64,000 nucleotides of DNA from Planctomycetales bacterium (GTDB taxonomy: Bacteria; Planctomycetota; Planctomycetia; Planctomycetales; Planctomycetaceae): assembly GCA_028285345.1 (NCBI GenBank), contig JANQPT010000023.1, positions 44,934 through 108,933 of the forward strand, given 5' to 3'. A program made the position numbers and the translations under genes. The notes beneath the pieces were generated by a model. That model was not told where the DNA came from. It searched no databases and saw only the letters and a program-made list of their open reading frames with translations. Positions 19,356 through 29,006 of this stretch are shown here, in pieces (positions within the stretch are counted from its first letter, which is position 1; each line of letters starts with the position of its first letter).

Positions 19356-20207
19356 TCAATTCCACCGTCCCAACTGCCGCTGCGCCTCTTGCAGATGCAA
19401 TGTCAGCGGTTCTCGGTCTTCTTGCGGACAGCTCTTCAAGCAACCTTCGAGCAGATCAATCGCCTCTCCCGGCCGATCCGCTTTCAACGCGATAAATCCC
19501 AGATCACGTTTCTCCTCATAGGAGACGGGGTTCAGCAAAGCGAGCCGGTGCTGGACCACCCAGGCCGCGTGCCAGTTGTTCAGCCGCGCATAGTTCGCTT
19601 TGAGATTGGTCAGCATGCGAATGATCACCTCTCGCGGCCCCACCGGCTCCAAGAACGGTTCGCTCTGCAACGACGACATCCCGGTCGCACACCGCACGCG
19701 GCTTAGCGCCTCCTCATAGCTGATCAACTGCCCGTCGCAAAACGGGTCAAGAAAGATCGACCCGGCGGCGGTCTCAAGCCGCGTCAAAAAGTGCGCCGGT
19801 GCCGAGACGCCCTGCAGCGCCAATCCGATCCGCTCCGCGACGGCCATATACAGTACCGACAGGCTGATCGGAATCCCGCGCTTACGCTGGATAACGCGAT
19901 GCAAGTAGCTGTTATCCGGATCGCCGTAACTCTCCGAATCGCCGGTAATGCCGCAATCTCTGGCAATTCCGTTGGATAACAACATGAGCGCCGCACGGTC
20001 GGTGCCCGCTGATGCGATCGCTGCGCTCAACCCGTCGCTCAGCTCATCAATCCACAACAGCGTCTCGCGAAACTCCAACTGGGGATACGCATCCCTGGCC
20101 AACTCCAGTGCCGCGACGGTCAGATCGACATCGGACCGGCGTGCCAGCAATTTGGAGAACTCCGTATCACAGGGATAATTGGCGTCGAACGCCATAACGA
20201 GCGTCAT
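19356..20207 (-). CDS. SirB1-type transglutaminase-like / TPR protein
   Basis: 283 residues. The central region (YLHRVIQRKRGIPISLSVLYMAVAERIGL, then GVSAPAHFLTRL and IFLDPFCDGQLIS) is the signature of the SirB1 N-terminal domain, a transglutaminase-like fold that has the Cys replaced in this family. The C-terminal ~75 residues (LTNLKANYARLNNWHAAWVVQHRLALLNPVSYEEKRDLG) form tetratricopeptide-like repeats. The start is uncertain: ATGs at 20207 and 20195 have no good ribosome site, and a longer frame begins at 20297. Function unknown; SirB1 proteins are thought to mediate protein interactions. Confidence 0.82.
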   Translation of the reverse strand: MTLVMAFDANYPCDTEFSKLLARRSDVDLTVAALELARDAYPQLEFRETLLWIDELSDGLSAAIASAGTDRAALMLLSNGIARDCGITGDSESYGDPDNSYLHRVIQRKRGIPISLSVLYMAVAERIGLALQGVSAPAHFLTRLETAAGSIFLDPFCDGQLISYEEALSRVRCATGMSSLQSEPFLEPVGPREVIIRMLTNLKANYARLNNWHAAWVVQHRLALLNPVSYEEKRDLGFIALKADRPGEAIDLLEGCLKSCPQEDREPLTLHLQEAQRQLGRWN

Positions 20208-20384
20208 CCGGCAGTTGGAAATGAATACCCAAGCGCCGGGAATTGTAGCGAGCCGTTGACGATCCCACAATCGCCGTCTTTCAATCAATCGCGGCAATCT
20301 GCCAGCGACCGCATCCGCGACCCTCGTCCGCGCAGTTCTGCAACTTCAACCAGTGACGAACTCCCCGGTTGCCGCCGAGAGGCA

Positions 20385-22832
20385 CTACTTTTTTTGTTCT
20401 TTTTGAACTTTCTTATCGTGTTTATGTTCGTGATCGTGGTCATCACCGTGCGGATGGTCGTGGTCGTGTTTGTGCTCCTCTTCCGGCACTTCCACGGGAA
20501 TAATCGTCGCTTGAAGCACTTCCTTCGTCTTCTCGTTTTGCACAAATGCGATCACGTTGAGCCGGAGAGGAACCAGCGGCCGGAAGTCAAATCGAAACGG
20601 CTCGCCCGTCTGGTTACCAACCATGTCCTCGAAGTCGGTCATGTACTTCTCTAATTCCGCATGGTACTCCAGCAGGTTCACCGCTCCTTGGAACTCCAAT
20701 TTCCCGTCGGTCGGCGCGATTCCTTCGTGTCCCCCCACCATCTTCCGGACCACCTGCTCATGCAACAAAACGCCGTTTGTGGCACTGTGAACAAGCCGCG
20801 CTTCAGCCAGCACGATCTTCAATCTCAGATCCTCCCCAAATGCGTCCGGGCGATTGGCCTCGGCCGAGATGTTGATCGCCTTATCCTCCACATTGAATCG
20901 AGCTGACAGCTTCAGTTCCACATCGGTCACATCGTCCAAGACATCGTCCACTTCCTTTCGATAGGCCCTCAGCATCTCCGGAATGTGGACAATGTAGCCG
21001 CCCCCCTGAATCTTCTTGCCGTTAATCGCCATCGTGGGAATTCCACGTCCCTCGTAATACTTAAAGCGTTCGTTCGACGGCGGAGCCGCCATCGGATCCG
21101 GGCCGGCGTTGTGCAGATGGTATCGCAAAACGATCAAGTCGTTTTTGGGGTACACATGCTCCATAATCCCCGAAGCCAAGTCGGCAGCCACGCACGTGGG
21201 ACATTTGGTCCCGGTCAGCAACTCCATCAAGGCCACACGGTTGGGCGCTCCCGGCTTCTGCTCCCGCGGTTCGAGTCGCTCGTCCGTGTAGTTCTCAATC
21301 GCCGAGTAGTAAACTTGGATCGAAAATAGCGGAAGCCCTTTCCGGGTGCCGTGCTTGCTCTTCCACAATTCGTCCAGCTTATTCAGCAGCGGCACAAAAT
21401 CGGTCTGGCTTTGGAAGGCGTTCTCCACCATGTTCTGCATGTTCGGCAGCGCGACCAATTCCGTATACAGTTTCAACGCCTCGTCAATCTTGTTCTGCTG
21501 TTCATACATTCGCGCCAAATGATAGGTCCCGAAGGGATTAAACGGATGTGCCTTACGGAACTCCTTTAACATCGTCACTGCTTTTTCGCGATCGGCCGCC
21601 TCCCACTCCATCAATGGCCGCTGCAGCGCCAGCGCCTCTCTCCATGTCTGCGGACTCGATTCCGTCAGGTTCGATTCGATCTTGTTCAGCAACTCCAGCG
21701 CCAAATGCGGATGCGACTTCTGACCTGAGATGGCAAGCGCCACTTCCAACACAGCCTTCTGATAAATTCGGTCACCCCACTTTTGTGAGGCCGCAAGATA
21801 ACTCTCCGCGAGTTCGCGAAGTTCCTGCTCCTCCAACCGGACGACCGACTCGGACGTCAGCAGTCGGAGGTATCCGTCCAGCACCGACGGGCTGTCCGCG
21901 TAATCCTTGACGAACTGTTGATACGCGACGAATTCATCCTCGGCTTCACTCGCGCTCTCCAGTTCGTCCCAGCCGACGGGTGACTTGCGTTCCCCGGTTT
22001 GCTCCATGGTCATCGCGGAAGTGGCCCGCAATTCGGCAACCCGGGCCAGTCCCGCATCGGCGGTCATGTTTCCACGAACCAATCCGTTTTCGAATCGGCC
22101 TTCAAACTTGAACTGGTGCTGGGCGCCCCCTTTTTCCGCCGTCACTTCGACCGTAAACTGAACCGAATCGCCGTCGACCGCGAATTCACTAAACTGCGAT
22201 TCCTTGAATTCGTCGGCCATCGCAAGAACCTTCGCTTCATGCTTTCCCCCGTCCGTGTCGACGTCCACAACCCAGAGCGGCGCGTCCACTTTTTCCCGCG
22301 AGTTCTCACCCTTCTCCGTAGTGATTATGAGAGCCCAACGTCCGCCCAAGGTCTGCCGGCTACTGTGCGCCGTCTGCGGATCGAACGCAAAGTGATCAAT
22401 CAGTCCCAACATCTGCTCGAGCGAGACTGCGACGGCATCGCCCTGATCGCCGACGCCGCTGATTTGAAACGCACCGTCACGAAACGGCATGACGGCGGCG
22501 CCGAGGTAGACCCAACCGTCGATCTCCGTATTCGGCCGCAGCAACATCAGATACGACTGCCCTTCATCGAGACTGACGGTTGATTCGCTTCCGTCATGAG
22601 CAACGACCAACTGCTCCCCTTTCGCCCCGCGGCCTCGAAACGCGCGATCGAGGCGCACTCCGACGCTGCCCTCCTCATGGAGATTGGCCGATTTTTCCGG
22701 GGTTGCGGCAATGATTCGCGGCGCGCCCTGCATGATCTTTATGAACTCTTGTTCACTGCCTTGGACGTGCGGGAGTTCAAACGCCAGGAGCATTATTCCG
22801 GCCAGAGACAGGCAAATTCTCGTTCGCATCAT
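20385..22832 (-). CDS. Exported TPR/thioredoxin-like protein with histidine-rich tail
   Basis: 815 residues. GAGGAAGAG stands a few bases before tandem ATGs at 22832/22829, which sets the start; MMRTRICLSLAGIMLLAF then gives a signal peptide ending near VQGS. The N-terminal half is beta-rich without a recognised family. Around 420-500 lies a helical TPR-like region (YHLARMYEQQNKIDEALKLY). At about 550-650 a thioredoxin-like domain carries CPTC (TGTKCPTCVAAD) and the cis-Pro segment RGIPTMAINGKK. The last ~30 residues are His/Asp/Lys-rich (HKHDHDHPHGDDHDHEHKHD), a likely metal-binding tail. A periplasmic redox or metal-handling role is inferred. It is divergent from glgC. Confidence 0.75.
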   Translation of the reverse strand: MMRTRICLSLAGIMLLAFELPHVQGSEQEFIKIMQGAPRIIAATPEKSANLHEEGSVGVRLDRAFRGRGAKGEQLVVAHDGSESTVSLDEGQSYLMLLRPNTEIDGWVYLGAAVMPFRDGAFQISGVGDQGDAVAVSLEQMLGLIDHFAFDPQTAHSSRQTLGGRWALIITTEKGENSREKVDAPLWVVDVDTDGGKHEAKVLAMADEFKESQFSEFAVDGDSVQFTVEVTAEKGGAQHQFKFEGRFENGLVRGNMTADAGLARVAELRATSAMTMEQTGERKSPVGWDELESASEAEDEFVAYQQFVKDYADSPSVLDGYLRLLTSESVVRLEEQELRELAESYLAASQKWGDRIYQKAVLEVALAISGQKSHPHLALELLNKIESNLTESSPQTWREALALQRPLMEWEAADREKAVTMLKEFRKAHPFNPFGTYHLARMYEQQNKIDEALKLYTELVALPNMQNMVENAFQSQTDFVPLLNKLDELWKSKHGTRKGLPLFSIQVYYSAIENYTDERLEPREQKPGAPNRVALMELLTGTKCPTCVAADLASGIMEHVYPKNDLIVLRYHLHNAGPDPMAAPPSNERFKYYEGRGIPTMAINGKKIQGGGYIVHIPEMLRAYRKEVDDVLDDVTDVELKLSARFNVEDKAINISAEANRPDAFGEDLRLKIVLAEARLVHSATNGVLLHEQVVRKMVGGHEGIAPTDGKLEFQGAVNLLEYHAELEKYMTDFEDMVGNQTGEPFRFDFRPLVPLRLNVIAFVQNEKTKEVLQATIIPVEVPEEEHKHDHDHPHGDDHDHEHKHDKKVQKEQKK

Positions 22833-23215
22833 CAATCTCTTCCTCGCAGTGCCAAGATTTCGACCGGCAGACGGGGTCAGGGCAGCCATACTCTTTGTTC
22901 TACGGCAGTTGCTGCACATTTGTTTGCCGCACCATTAGAAAAGAGCGGGTTCGGACCTTCAAGAGGAATCACGGGAATTCGACATCGGCAACGGCGTTGC
23001 CGGCCGATTCAATGACGCTCGTAACGGTCGATTCGCTCACCCGGCCCGTAATTCAATACCAAGCCTCTCGATTGCACCTGCCACGTGTACGAGATTGTGA
23101 ACGTTCGGTTTGTATCGTACAGCCGCCGATTTTGGTATTTAGGTGGAAATCCGGCATGTCGCGATTGTGAGACCCGCTGAGATCTTCGTTTTGAACCAGC
23201 ACCATGAGGAAATCC
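22833..23215. other. Divergent intergenic region upstream of glgC
   Basis: 383 bp between the thioredoxin-like gene (minus) and glgC (plus). No coding frame is supported. An AT-richer stretch around 23100-23145 (tttggtatttag) could include the glgC promoter, but no convincing -35/-10 pair is seen. Confidence 0.4.
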
Positions 23216-24502
23216 ATGAAGAACATCCTCACTTTGATTCTCGGCGGCGGCCGCGGAACCCGCCTGTTTCCGCTGACTAAGTACCGCTCCAAGCCCGCTG
23301 TTCCCTTTGCCGCCAAGTACCGCCTGATCGACATCCCCATCTCCAACTGCATCAACAGCGGGCTGAACCGGGTTTACATCCTGACCCAGTTTCTCAGTGT
23401 CAGCCTCCACCGGCATATCACGCGGACTTACAAATTCGACACCTTCACCGAAGGCTTCGTCGAAGTGCTGGCAGCCCAACAAACGCTGGAGAGTTCCGAC
23501 TGGTACCAGGGGACCGCCGATGCCGTCCGCCAGAACCTGCGTTATGTCCAACAACGCGGGATTGACCATGTGTTGATCTTGTCGGGCGACCAACTGTATC
23601 GCATGGACTATCGCGATATGCTCCGGACTCACCTCGACAATGACGCAGACGTCACGATCGGCACCTTGCCCGTCCCCCGCAGCGACGTGCCCGGCTTTGG
23701 CGTTTTAAAGTTGGACGATGGCGGGCGTGTCGTGGAGTTCACCGAAAAACCCCAGACCGACGACCTGATCGATCATTACCGCACGCCGCAAGAATGGATC
23801 CGCGCGCAGGGACTGGAACCGCGCGGGCGCGAGCATCTGGCCAGCATGGGCATCTACTTGTTCCGCCGCGACGTGTTGGTCGATCTGCTCACGCGCTACG
23901 ATTACACCGACTTCGGCAAAGAAGTCTTTCCCAGCTCCATCGGCAGTCATCATGTCCAATCACACCTGTTCGACGGTTATTGGGAGGACGTCGGGACCAT
24001 CAGTTCGTTTATGAAGGCCAATCTCGATCTCACATCCAGCAACCCGCCGATCGAACTCGACACCGAACAGTTCCGCATTTACTCCCGGCCGCGTTATTTA
24101 CCCCCCACGCGAATGGCCGGTGCCATGATTAAGAACAGTCTGATCGCAGACGGCTGCACGATCGACGAGGGATCGGTTATCGAAAACTCGATCGTTGGCA
24201 TTCGCTGCCGCATCGGCCGCGACGTAACCATCCGCGACTCGATCGTCATCGGGGCTGATTTTTATGAACCGTCGGAGGACCTGGAAAAATTGCCGCATAA
24301 CACACCCCCCATCGGCATCGGCGAGCGGAGTGTGATTCAAGGTGCCCTTATCGACAAGAACTGCCGCATTGGCCGCGACGTGCACGTGGTTAATGATTCC
24401 GATACCATGCAGCTGGAATCGCCCGAAGCCATGATTTGCGACGGCGTCGTCGTCTGCCCCAAGAATGCAGTTCTCCCCGATGGCTGGCGGCTCAACGGGT
24501 AA
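23216..24502 (+). CDS. glgC: Glucose-1-phosphate adenylyltransferase
   Basis: 428 residues, the usual size for bacterial ADP-glucose pyrophosphorylase. It makes ADP-glucose from glucose-1-phosphate and ATP, the committed step of glycogen synthesis. Visible motifs: LILGGGRGTRLFPLT (nucleotide loop, about 6-20), KPAVPFAAKYRLIDIPISNC, EVLAAQQ, LSGDQLYRMDY (metal-binding Asp), EFTEKP and a C-terminal left-handed beta-helix with hexapeptides (IVGIRCRIGRDVTIRDSIVIGAD). The ATG at 23216 has GAGGA 6 bases upstream and begins directly at the nucleotide fold, so it is preferred over 23204. No other glycogen gene is adjacent. Confidence 0.96.
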   Translation: MKNILTLILGGGRGTRLFPLTKYRSKPAVPFAAKYRLIDIPISNCINSGLNRVYILTQFLSVSLHRHITRTYKFDTFTEGFVEVLAAQQTLESSDWYQGTADAVRQNLRYVQQRGIDHVLILSGDQLYRMDYRDMLRTHLDNDADVTIGTLPVPRSDVPGFGVLKLDDGGRVVEFTEKPQTDDLIDHYRTPQEWIRAQGLEPRGREHLASMGIYLFRRDVLVDLLTRYDYTDFGKEVFPSSIGSHHVQSHLFDGYWEDVGTISSFMKANLDLTSSNPPIELDTEQFRIYSRPRYLPPTRMAGAMIKNSLIADGCTIDEGSVIENSIVGIRCRIGRDVTIRDSIVIGADFYEPSEDLEKLPHNTPPIGIGERSVIQGALIDKNCRIGRDVHVVNDSDTMQLESPEAMICDGVVVCPKNAVLPDGWRLNG

Positions 24503-24619
24503 GCGTTTCACGCCAAATTCACGATTTCTTGCGATACCATTCCTGGGGTATAACTTCCGGCGCCAATCCTTCCATGCGAGAGGACGCTCGATTCACTGAT
24601 CTCAACAGGGGACATCGCT

Positions 24620-25804
24620 GTGAGCAAGATACGAGTCTTAGTCGGCACCGCCAAAGGGGCCTTCATTCTCTCCTCCGACGGAAAGCGGGAATCTTGGGAA
24701 GTCAACGGCCCGCACTTCGGCGGCTGGGAGATGTATCACCTGAAGGGCTCGCCCGTCGATCCCAATCGAATCTATGCCTCGCAAACCAGCGATTGGTTCG
24801 GGCAGATCATTCAGCGATCCGACGACGGCGGCCAAACGTGGTATCAGCCGGGATTGCCCAAAGACGCACCGACGACAACTCCCGACGGCATGCCCGCCGG
24901 CGAAAGCAACAAGTTTGTTTACGACACCAGCGACGAGACCGGCAAGCCGCTCACCACCCACCAATGGTACGACGGCACGCAGCATCCCTGGGAGTTCAAG
25001 CGGGTCTGGCACTTCGAACCGTCGCTGAGTGATCCCGACGAGGTCTACGCCGGCGTCGAAGATGCGGCACTGTTCAAATCATCCGACGGAGGCGTCACCT
25101 GGAACGAACTGCCCGCTCTCCGCGACGCTCAGGGTTCGAAGTGGTCGCCCGGCGCCGGCGGGATGTGCTTGCACACGATCCTCACCAATCCCACCGACCC
25201 GCAGCGGATTTACGTCGCGATTTCCGCCGCCGGCGCGTTCCGCACCGATGACGGCGGCCAGTCATGGAAACCGATTAATCGCGGCCTCAAATCACAATAC
25301 ATCCCCGATCCCGAAGCGGAAGTCGGCCACTGCGTGCACAATCTGGCTTTTCATCCGTCGCGCCCCGATGTCCTCTATATGCAAAAGCACTGGGACGTCA
25401 TGCGAAGCGACGATGCCGGCGATTCTTGGCACGAAGTCAGCGGCAACCTGCCCACCGATTTCGGCTTTCCGATCGAAGTCCACGCCCATGAGCCGGAAAC
25501 GATCTATGTCGTCCCGATTAAGAGCGATTCCGAACATTATCCACCTGAAGGCAAACTGCGAGTCTATCGTAGCAAAACAGGCGGAAATGAGTGGGAGCCG
25601 CTCACCAACGGCCTGCCGCAAGAGAACTGCTACGTCAATATCCTCCGCGACGCGATGGCGGTCGATGCGCTCGATCCCTGCGGCGTCTATTTCGGCACCA
25701 CCGGCGGTGAAGTCTATGCGTCGGCCGACTCAGGCGATCATTGGATCCCGATCGTCGAACACTTGCCGAAAGTATTGTCCATCGAGGTGCAAACAATTCC
25801 GTAG
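24620..25804 (+). CDS. Asp-box (BNR/sortilin-like) beta-propeller protein
   Basis: 394 residues from a GTG at 24620 with AGGGG upstream; no signal peptide, so it is probably cytoplasmic despite the sialidase-like fold. Six Asp boxes (SxDxGxxW type) are seen: SDDGGQTW (67-74), SSDGGVTW (154-161), TDDGGQSW (209-216), SDDAGDSW (263-270), SKTGGNEW (318-325) and SADSGDHW (368-375). The spacing fits one propeller. No sialidase catalytic Arg triad or Tyr/Glu pair was recognised. It is followed after 9 bp by a MoaD/ThiS-like gene and then a GNAT gene, an apparent three-gene operon. Confidence 0.85.
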   Translation: MSKIRVLVGTAKGAFILSSDGKRESWEVNGPHFGGWEMYHLKGSPVDPNRIYASQTSDWFGQIIQRSDDGGQTWYQPGLPKDAPTTTPDGMPAGESNKFVYDTSDETGKPLTTHQWYDGTQHPWEFKRVWHFEPSLSDPDEVYAGVEDAALFKSSDGGVTWNELPALRDAQGSKWSPGAGGMCLHTILTNPTDPQRIYVAISAAGAFRTDDGGQSWKPINRGLKSQYIPDPEAEVGHCVHNLAFHPSRPDVLYMQKHWDVMRSDDAGDSWHEVSGNLPTDFGFPIEVHAHEPETIYVVPIKSDSEHYPPEGKLRVYRSKTGGNEWEPLTNGLPQENCYVNILRDAMAVDALDPCGVYFGTTGGEVYASADSGDHWIPIVEHLPKVLSIEVQTIP

Positions 25805-25813
25805 CGACGTGCC

Positions 25814-26116
25814 ATGCCTACGATCCGGATTGAACTCCCTTTCCATCTGCGAACGCTCGCCGACGTCGATCGCGAAGTGACCCTCGACATCGATCCTCCG
25901 GCAACGCTCGGCGCGCTGCTTGACGCGCTCGAAGACCGTCATCCCGCGCTCCGCGGGACAATCCGCGATCACGTCACACAGCACCGCCGCCCGCTGATCC
26001 GGTTCTTCGCCTGCCAGCAAGATATCTCCCTGATTTCCCCCGATGACTTGCTCCCCGAGGCAGTCGCCGGCGGAACCGAGCCCTTCATCATCGTCGGCGC
26101 CGTCGCCGGCGGGTAG
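25814..26116 (+). CDS. MoaD/ThiS-family ubiquitin-like protein
   Basis: 100 residues. The sequence begins [24 protein letters not shown] and ends [10 protein letters not shown], with the C-terminal Gly-Gly that sulfur carriers and ubiquitin-like modifiers need for adenylation by an E1-like enzyme. Between them are the [16 protein letters not shown] helix and the [13 protein letters not shown] strand of the beta-grasp fold. It follows the Asp-box protein gene by 9 bp. No moaE, thiG, thiF or moeB homologue is nearby, so it is not obviously a molybdopterin or thiamine carrier; the target is unknown. Confidence 0.82.
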   Translation: MPTIRIELPFHLRTLADVDREVTLDIDPPATLGALLDALEDRHPALRGTIRDHVTQHRRPLIRFFACQQDISLISPDDLLPEAVAGGTEPFIIVGAVAGG

Positions 26117-26144
26117 CTTCATCGCTCTCGCACCCGAGGCGGGA

Positions 26145-26624
26145 ATGTGCGAACTGCACAGGTTTCAATTTGAATACGGTCCCAAAATCCTGACATGGGC
26201 CGCGACGCCGCAAGAGCTGAGATTCTGGGCGGCCGAGACTCATTTTCCGCTGACCGATGCCTCGGTTTTCGAGCGATGGGGTGACGATCCGGACATCGAA
26301 CAGTTTGTACTGAGCTCCGACGGCAATATCGTCGGCTACGGAGAAACCTGGTGCGAACAGGACGACCCCTGGGCCGAGCTGGGTCGCCTGATTGTCGATC
26401 CACAACGACGCGGAAGAGGACTCGGCAAGCAGTTAGTGCGCCTATTGCTCCAACGAGTCTCGCAGCAACAATTCCAAGAAGTGTGGGTCCGCGTCTTCCC
26501 AGACAATCTGCCCGCAATTCACTGCTATCGCGCCGCCGGTTTTTGCCCGGGATCTCACGAGGAACAAAACAGCCTCAATGCCGAACAACCGGCCGATTAC
26601 TTATGGATGAAGTGCGACCTCTGA
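26145..26624 (+). CDS. GNAT family N-acetyltransferase
   Basis: 159 residues from an ATG at 26145 preceded by GAGGCGGGA; the frame extends upstream into the MoaD-like gene but has no believable start there. The acetyl-CoA-binding motif A is LGRLIVDPQRRGRGLGKQLVRLLL (Q/RxxGxG/A type), and NLPAIHCYRAAGF is the usual motif B. The acetyl acceptor is unknown. It lies 28 bp after the MoaD-like gene and may belong to the same transcript. Confidence 0.85.
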   Translation: MCELHRFQFEYGPKILTWAATPQELRFWAAETHFPLTDASVFERWGDDPDIEQFVLSSDGNIVGYGETWCEQDDPWAELGRLIVDPQRRGRGLGKQLVRLLLQRVSQQQFQEVWVRVFPDNLPAIHCYRAAGFCPGSHEEQNSLNAEQPADYLWMKCDL

Positions 26625-26755
26625 GAAGGACTTCCCGTCCATCGTAACAACACGTTCATATTCCGGTCGCCCGCCGTTGGCATAGGTGTCTCGCAATAGG
26701 TGGATTCAGTACAATCTGCGTTTTGAAAAACCAATGAGCGAGCCGGAGAGAAACA

Positions 26756-28159
26756 ATGAGGCGTTTCGCATTATTGTTGTCAGTCATACTAAGTCTTGTC
26801 GTCGGCGATATGACGTCGGCCGGCGAGGCGCCATTGCGTCCCTGGCAGAAGAACCCCTGGTACTGGAGTTATCACGGAAAACCGCTGCTGCTGATCGGCG
26901 GAAGTGATGACGACAATTTGTTTCAATGGCCGGAGAAGGAATTCATCGGCCAACTCGACCGTCTCGCCGCGGCGGGCGGAAACGTCATCCGCAACACGAT
27001 GAGCGACCGCAAGGACAAGGGCTTCGAGGTCTATCCATTTAAGCAGTTGGACGACGGGAAATACGATCTCAACGATTGGAACGATAAATACTGGGCCCGT
27101 GTTGAACGGCTGCTGCGCGAGACCCATGCACGTGGCATCTTCGTGCAGATCGAAATCTGGGACCGCTTCGACTACACCGACTCCGGCAAATCCAACCGCT
27201 GGCAGATTCATCCGTACAATCCGCGGAACAATGTGAACTACACGTACAAAGAATCCGGCTTCGCCCGCCGCTATCCGGACCATCCCGGCGCCAACAAGCA
27301 GCCGTTCTTTTTTACGACTCCTCAGCAACGCAACAACGAGACTGTGCTGCGGTTCCAGCAACGGTTTGTGGACAAACTGCTCAGCGTCACGCTTCAATTC
27401 GACAACGTGCTCTATTGCATCGACAACGAGACCAACGGCGACGAGAAATGGAGCCGCTATTGGGCCGAGTACATTAAGCAGAAAGCATCAAGCCACGGCA
27501 CACCCATTTACGTCACTGAAATGTGGGACGATTGGAACCTGAAAGCCCGCCGTCACAAGCGAACGTTCGACCATCCCGAACTGTATGACTTTGTGGACGT
27601 GTCGCAGAATAACCACAACAAAGGGCAACAGCATTGGGACAATTTTCTGTACGTCCGCCAATATCTGAGCCGGCATCCGCGGCCGATGAACACGACAAAA
27701 ACCTACGGTGCGACCGGCAACAAATTCGGCCACACTGATCAGGACGCCATCGAACGCTTCTGGCGGCACCTGCTCGCCGGCGCGGCGTCGGCGCGATTCC
27801 ACCGGCCGGATTCGGGCCTGGGACTAAATGACAAAGCGGTCGCCTGCTTGCGGGCAGCGCGAATGCTGGAAGCAATCGTCCCGCTGTGGGACGTCCTGCC
27901 CGCCAATGAGCTTCTCTCCGATCGCGCAGCCAACGAAGCCTTCCTGGCCGCCGACAAGGGCAAAGCCTACATCCTCTATTTTCCGACCGGCGGCGAGGTG
28001 GGGATCGATCTCTCGGGCGCACCGAAATCGCTGGTCGGCCAGTGGATCAACATTGATACAGGAGAAGCCGGCGACCGGCAGCAACTGCACGGCGGCAAAA
28101 AGATCAAGTTGTCGCCCCCCGGCAAAGGGAACTGGGTCGTCGCCATTGTCGCGCGTTGA
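26756..28159 (+). CDS. Exported glycoside-hydrolase-like TIM-barrel protein
   Basis: 467 residues with a signal peptide (MRRFALLLSVILSLVVGDMT, cleavage near SAG). The next ~350 residues read like the TIM-barrel proteins annotated with a C-terminal collagen-binding-type beta domain: HGKPLLLIGGSDDDN, GGNVIRNTMSD, THARGIFVQIEIWDRFD, and NVLYCIDNETNG, where Asn-Glu resembles the acid/base pair of clan-A glycosidases. The C-terminal ~80 residues (KAYILYFPTGGEVGIDL to GNWVVAIVAR) form the small beta domain. Substrate unknown. GAGAGAAACA stands just before the ATG. Confidence 0.75.
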   Translation: MRRFALLLSVILSLVVGDMTSAGEAPLRPWQKNPWYWSYHGKPLLLIGGSDDDNLFQWPEKEFIGQLDRLAAAGGNVIRNTMSDRKDKGFEVYPFKQLDDGKYDLNDWNDKYWARVERLLRETHARGIFVQIEIWDRFDYTDSGKSNRWQIHPYNPRNNVNYTYKESGFARRYPDHPGANKQPFFFTTPQQRNNETVLRFQQRFVDKLLSVTLQFDNVLYCIDNETNGDEKWSRYWAEYIKQKASSHGTPIYVTEMWDDWNLKARRHKRTFDHPELYDFVDVSQNNHNKGQQHWDNFLYVRQYLSRHPRPMNTTKTYGATGNKFGHTDQDAIERFWRHLLAGAASARFHRPDSGLGLNDKAVACLRAARMLEAIVPLWDVLPANELLSDRAANEAFLAADKGKAYILYFPTGGEVGIDLSGAPKSLVGQWINIDTGEAGDRQQLHGGKKIKLSPPGKGNWVVAIVAR

Positions 28160-28295
28160 TACGATTCTGCAGATACAAGTTGCATCGGCAGAATCTTGCA
28201 ATTACGCAAGTTTTCGTTGAACCGGGCGCCGCCGTCTTGCGTTGTGCCTTTGCAGACAAACTTTTCATTCAGCCGTCTTGAAATCACGGAGCACC

Positions 28296-28955
28296 ATGAA
28301 ATTCGACATCAGTGGCAATCCGGACTACGGCGATCTGACCGTCGCGTTGGAGCCGGGCGAGTCGATTTGGGCCGAGGGCGGGGCGATGAACCGCATGAGC
28401 GGCCACCTCCAAATGAAGACCCACATGATCGGCGGCTTCCTGCAAGCGGCCGTCCGCAAGTTCCTCGGCGGCGAATCGCTGTTCGTCGGCGAGTACACCG
28501 CCTCGCAAATGGGCTTTGTCGGCATTTCACCGGCGACGCCCGGCTGCGTGATGCACCGTGAAATGACCGGCGACTCGTTCATGCTGACCGCCACCTCGTT
28601 TTTGGCCTGCACTCCCGGCATGCACTTGCATCCGCGGTTCGGCGGCATGCGGTCATTCTTTTCCGGCGAAGGAGTCGTGCTCCTGGAAGTCTCCGGCACC
28701 GGCGACCTCTTCTACAACGCGTTCGGCGGCGTGGTCGAACGCGACATCGACGGCGAACTGACCGTCGACACCGGACACGTTGTCGCCTGGGAACCGACAT
28801 TGGATTACACAATCACCGGCATGGGCGGCTTGAAGCAAACGCTCTTCTCCGGCGAAGGTCTGGTGATGAAGTTTTCCGGCCGCGGCCGCCTGGTTTTGCA
28901 GACGCGGCACCTCTCCGGAATGGCAAGCTGGCTCTCCCCCTACTGCACCGGTTAA
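28296..28955 (+). CDS. AIM24 family protein, tandem copy 1
   Basis: 219 residues. The opening MKFDISGNPDYGDLTVALEP and the ESIWAEGGAMNRMSG segment are typical of the AIM24/TIGR00266 fold, which is rich in beta strands and Gly. GVVLLEVSGTGDLFYNAFG and LTVDTGHVVAWEPTLDYTI are conserved in all three copies here. The ATG at 28296 with GGAG upstream is preferred over an upstream start at 28242. Yeast Aim24 is mitochondrial and linked to MICOS; the bacterial role is unknown. First of three adjacent paralogues. Confidence 0.88.
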   Translation: MKFDISGNPDYGDLTVALEPGESIWAEGGAMNRMSGHLQMKTHMIGGFLQAAVRKFLGGESLFVGEYTASQMGFVGISPATPGCVMHREMTGDSFMLTATSFLACTPGMHLHPRFGGMRSFFSGEGVVLLEVSGTGDLFYNAFGGVVERDIDGELTVDTGHVVAWEPTLDYTITGMGGLKQTLFSGEGLVMKFSGRGRLVLQTRHLSGMASWLSPYCTG

Positions 28956-29006
28956 ACGGCACGAGCGAGGACGGCGCGACCGCTTTGATTCAACAAGGAT
29001 TCCTCA

